From contig JAFIGT010000025.1 in assembly GCA_017849585.1 (NCBI GenBank), forward strand, positions 1-32,161: a DNA stretch of 32,161 nucleotides, read 5' to 3'. The stretch's first letter is position 1; the number at the start of each line of letters is the position of its first letter. Positions 31,222-32,161 of the stretch are shown piece by piece. Below the pieces are notes generated by a model. The model was not told the origin of the DNA, searched no databases, and saw only the letters and a program-made list of their open reading frames with translations. The stretch is from Verrucomicrobium sp. GTDB lineage: Bacteria > Verrucomicrobiota > Verrucomicrobiia > Methylacidiphilales > UBA1321. Both the position numbers and the translations under genes were made by a program.

Positions 31222-31881
31222 ATGTCGAAACCGGCCAAAGACCGCTCCATGAAATCGCCCACTCCCAATTGGTCCAACGAAGAGCCGGACGATCTCCTCG
31301 CCGAGGCGTCCCCGCAGGTTTCCAGCGGTGTGACTGCGGACGATATCAACCTGAAAGTCCAGCAGGCGCAAACACAGCTCCTTGAGCTCAAACGCCAGCA
31401 GGAGGAAATCGAACGCCAACGCCGCGAGCTCGAGGAGCTCAGCCGCAAACAGCGCGAGTTCGAAGACGGCCGCCGCGAGATTCTCGAAAAGCTGACCCGC
31501 GGTCTCGTCGTTCTCGAACGGCAGGAATTCGAAATCAAGCGCGAGGCCGAGCAGATCCAACTCGTCCGCGAAACCTTCGGCGAACACCTCAAGGAAGTCG
31601 AAGCGATCAAGCCGCAGGATTGGCAACCCGGAGCCCTCCAAGCCGAGCTGACCCGCGCCCTCGCCATCATCGACCAAGCCCAGGCCGTGCACGGTCAAGC
31701 CCGCGCCCGACTCGACGCCCTGCGCGAAGAACCGCTCGATGCCGACGGCGAAGTCGTGACAACCGATCCCAGCCGCAAGAGTTTCGGCGACATGGTACGC
31801 GACGGCTTCGCCTACTCGCTGCCGGTCATTCTCCTCGGACTCGTCTACCTCTTCATCCTTATCACCAAGCACTCCGCCTGA
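31222..31881 (+). CDS. coiled-coil protein with C-terminal membrane anchor
   Basis: A 219-residue protein. Residues about 42-125 form a highly charged coiled coil (QQAQTQLLELKRQQEEIERQ). A short helical region (about 136-168) follows, and the C-terminus carries one membrane helix (about 198-214) with only five residues after it. This is a tail-anchored layout, with the bulk in the cytoplasm. I recognise no catalytic motif. It is 20 bases after the LysM lipoprotein and probably forms an envelope-spanning pair with it, but that is inference. Confidence 0.75.
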   Translation: MSKPAKDRSMKSPTPNWSNEEPDDLLAEASPQVSSGVTADDINLKVQQAQTQLLELKRQQEEIERQRRELEELSRKQREFEDGRREILEKLTRGLVVLERQEFEIKREAEQIQLVRETFGEHLKEVEAIKPQDWQPGALQAELTRALAIIDQAQAVHGQARARLDALREEPLDADGEVVTTDPSRKSFGDMVRDGFAYSLPVILLGLVYLFILITKHSA

Positions 31882-31939
31882 TCCCCCGGTTCCCTCCGGC
31901 AACCATCCCGAGCCACCGGCAACCCGGCACGTTCACCAC

Positions 31940-32161
31940 ATGGCCCCCTGGAAATTTCGCGGCGATTCCGATGACCCGGTAGAAAAACGGCGCCGCGAAC
32001 TTGCCGACCAGCAGCGCCGCCTCGCCGAGCAGATGAGCGAACTGGAAGCCAAGCTCGAAGCCGAGAAAAATCCCAAACCCGCCCCCCCCGTGGAGTGCCG
32101 CCCCCCCCGCTGGCCGCGGGGCGGAGAACAAAGCTTCGTACGCCAGGGAGGAACGGCACCG
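31940..32161 (+). CDS. start of a coiled-coil protein, cut by the window end
   Basis: From the ATG at 31940 the frame is open to the last base (74 codons). It begins MAPWKFRGDSDDP, then a charged heptad-like helix (KRRRELADQQRRLAEQMSEL), then a Pro-rich stretch. Two runs of eight C (32082-32089 and 32101-32108) lie in the Pro-rich part. After them another frame reads ENKASYAREERH, which looks more like the coiled-coil composition, so a sequencing indel is possible. The gene continues the lipoprotein/coiled-coil cluster 58 bases downstream of the previous stop. Confidence 0.45.
   Translation, partial: MAPWKFRGDSDDPVEKRRRELADQQRRLAEQMSELEAKLEAEKNPKPAPPVECRPPRWPRGGEQSFVRQGGTAP

Overview
The window is high-GC bacterial DNA that is almost fully coding. 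The gene content is that of a Gram-negative with an inner and an outer membrane: complex I, several lipoproteins, LysM/TPR and PEGA/SUMF1 envelope proteins, Prc protease, a DUF5069 protein and a homoaconitase-type LeuC. The mixture fits a Verrucomicrobiota-type organism best. That is inference from gene content; no rRNA or other phylogenetic marker is present to prove it.

Layout. (1) 54-7699, minus strand: a complex I operon transcribed nuoB-C-D-(BamE-like lipoprotein)-E-F-G-H. It is preceded by a perfect CRP-type palindrome (7741-7758). No nuoA precedes nuoB, and a two-hairpin repeat follows nuoH. (2) 8075-11162, plus strand: an FkbM-like methyltransferase, a tRNA-like 3' half, 6-phosphogluconolactonase, a 360-base repeat-filled gap and a GT61 glycosyltransferase. 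(3) 11259-13187: biotin synthase with a near-consensus promoter implying a leaderless mRNA, an AT-richer small membrane protein, and an EVE-domain protein. (4) 13382-17728, minus strand: serS-prc-infA-yajQ, tightly packed. (5) 17814-20241, minus strand: two tandem paralogous multi-pass membrane proteins resembling eukaryotic ALG10/DIE2 glucosyltransferases. (6) 20342-26781, plus strand: LeuC-type dehydratase, SH3-like lipoprotein, GNAT acetyltransferase overlapping a phosphodiester glycosidase, orphan ModA-like binding protein, PEGA-SUMF1 membrane protein and an exported protein. (7) 26834-27892, minus strand: recF. (8) 28074-30185, plus strand: a TetR regulator, a 61-residue ORF, an SDR oxidoreductase and a DUF5069 protein. 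A near-identical operator lies in front of tetR and in front of the genes after it. (9) 30356-32161, plus strand: LysM-TPR lipoprotein, tail-anchored coiled-coil protein and the start of a third coiled-coil protein cut by the window end.

The most notable non-coding signal is the number of intergenic hairpins in recurring families: a two-hairpin element with a covarying second stem, REP/REPIN-like palindromes, nested hairpins that share an inner stem, and a 52-base double-hairpin element. No transposase, CRISPR array or complete tRNA/rRNA gene was seen.
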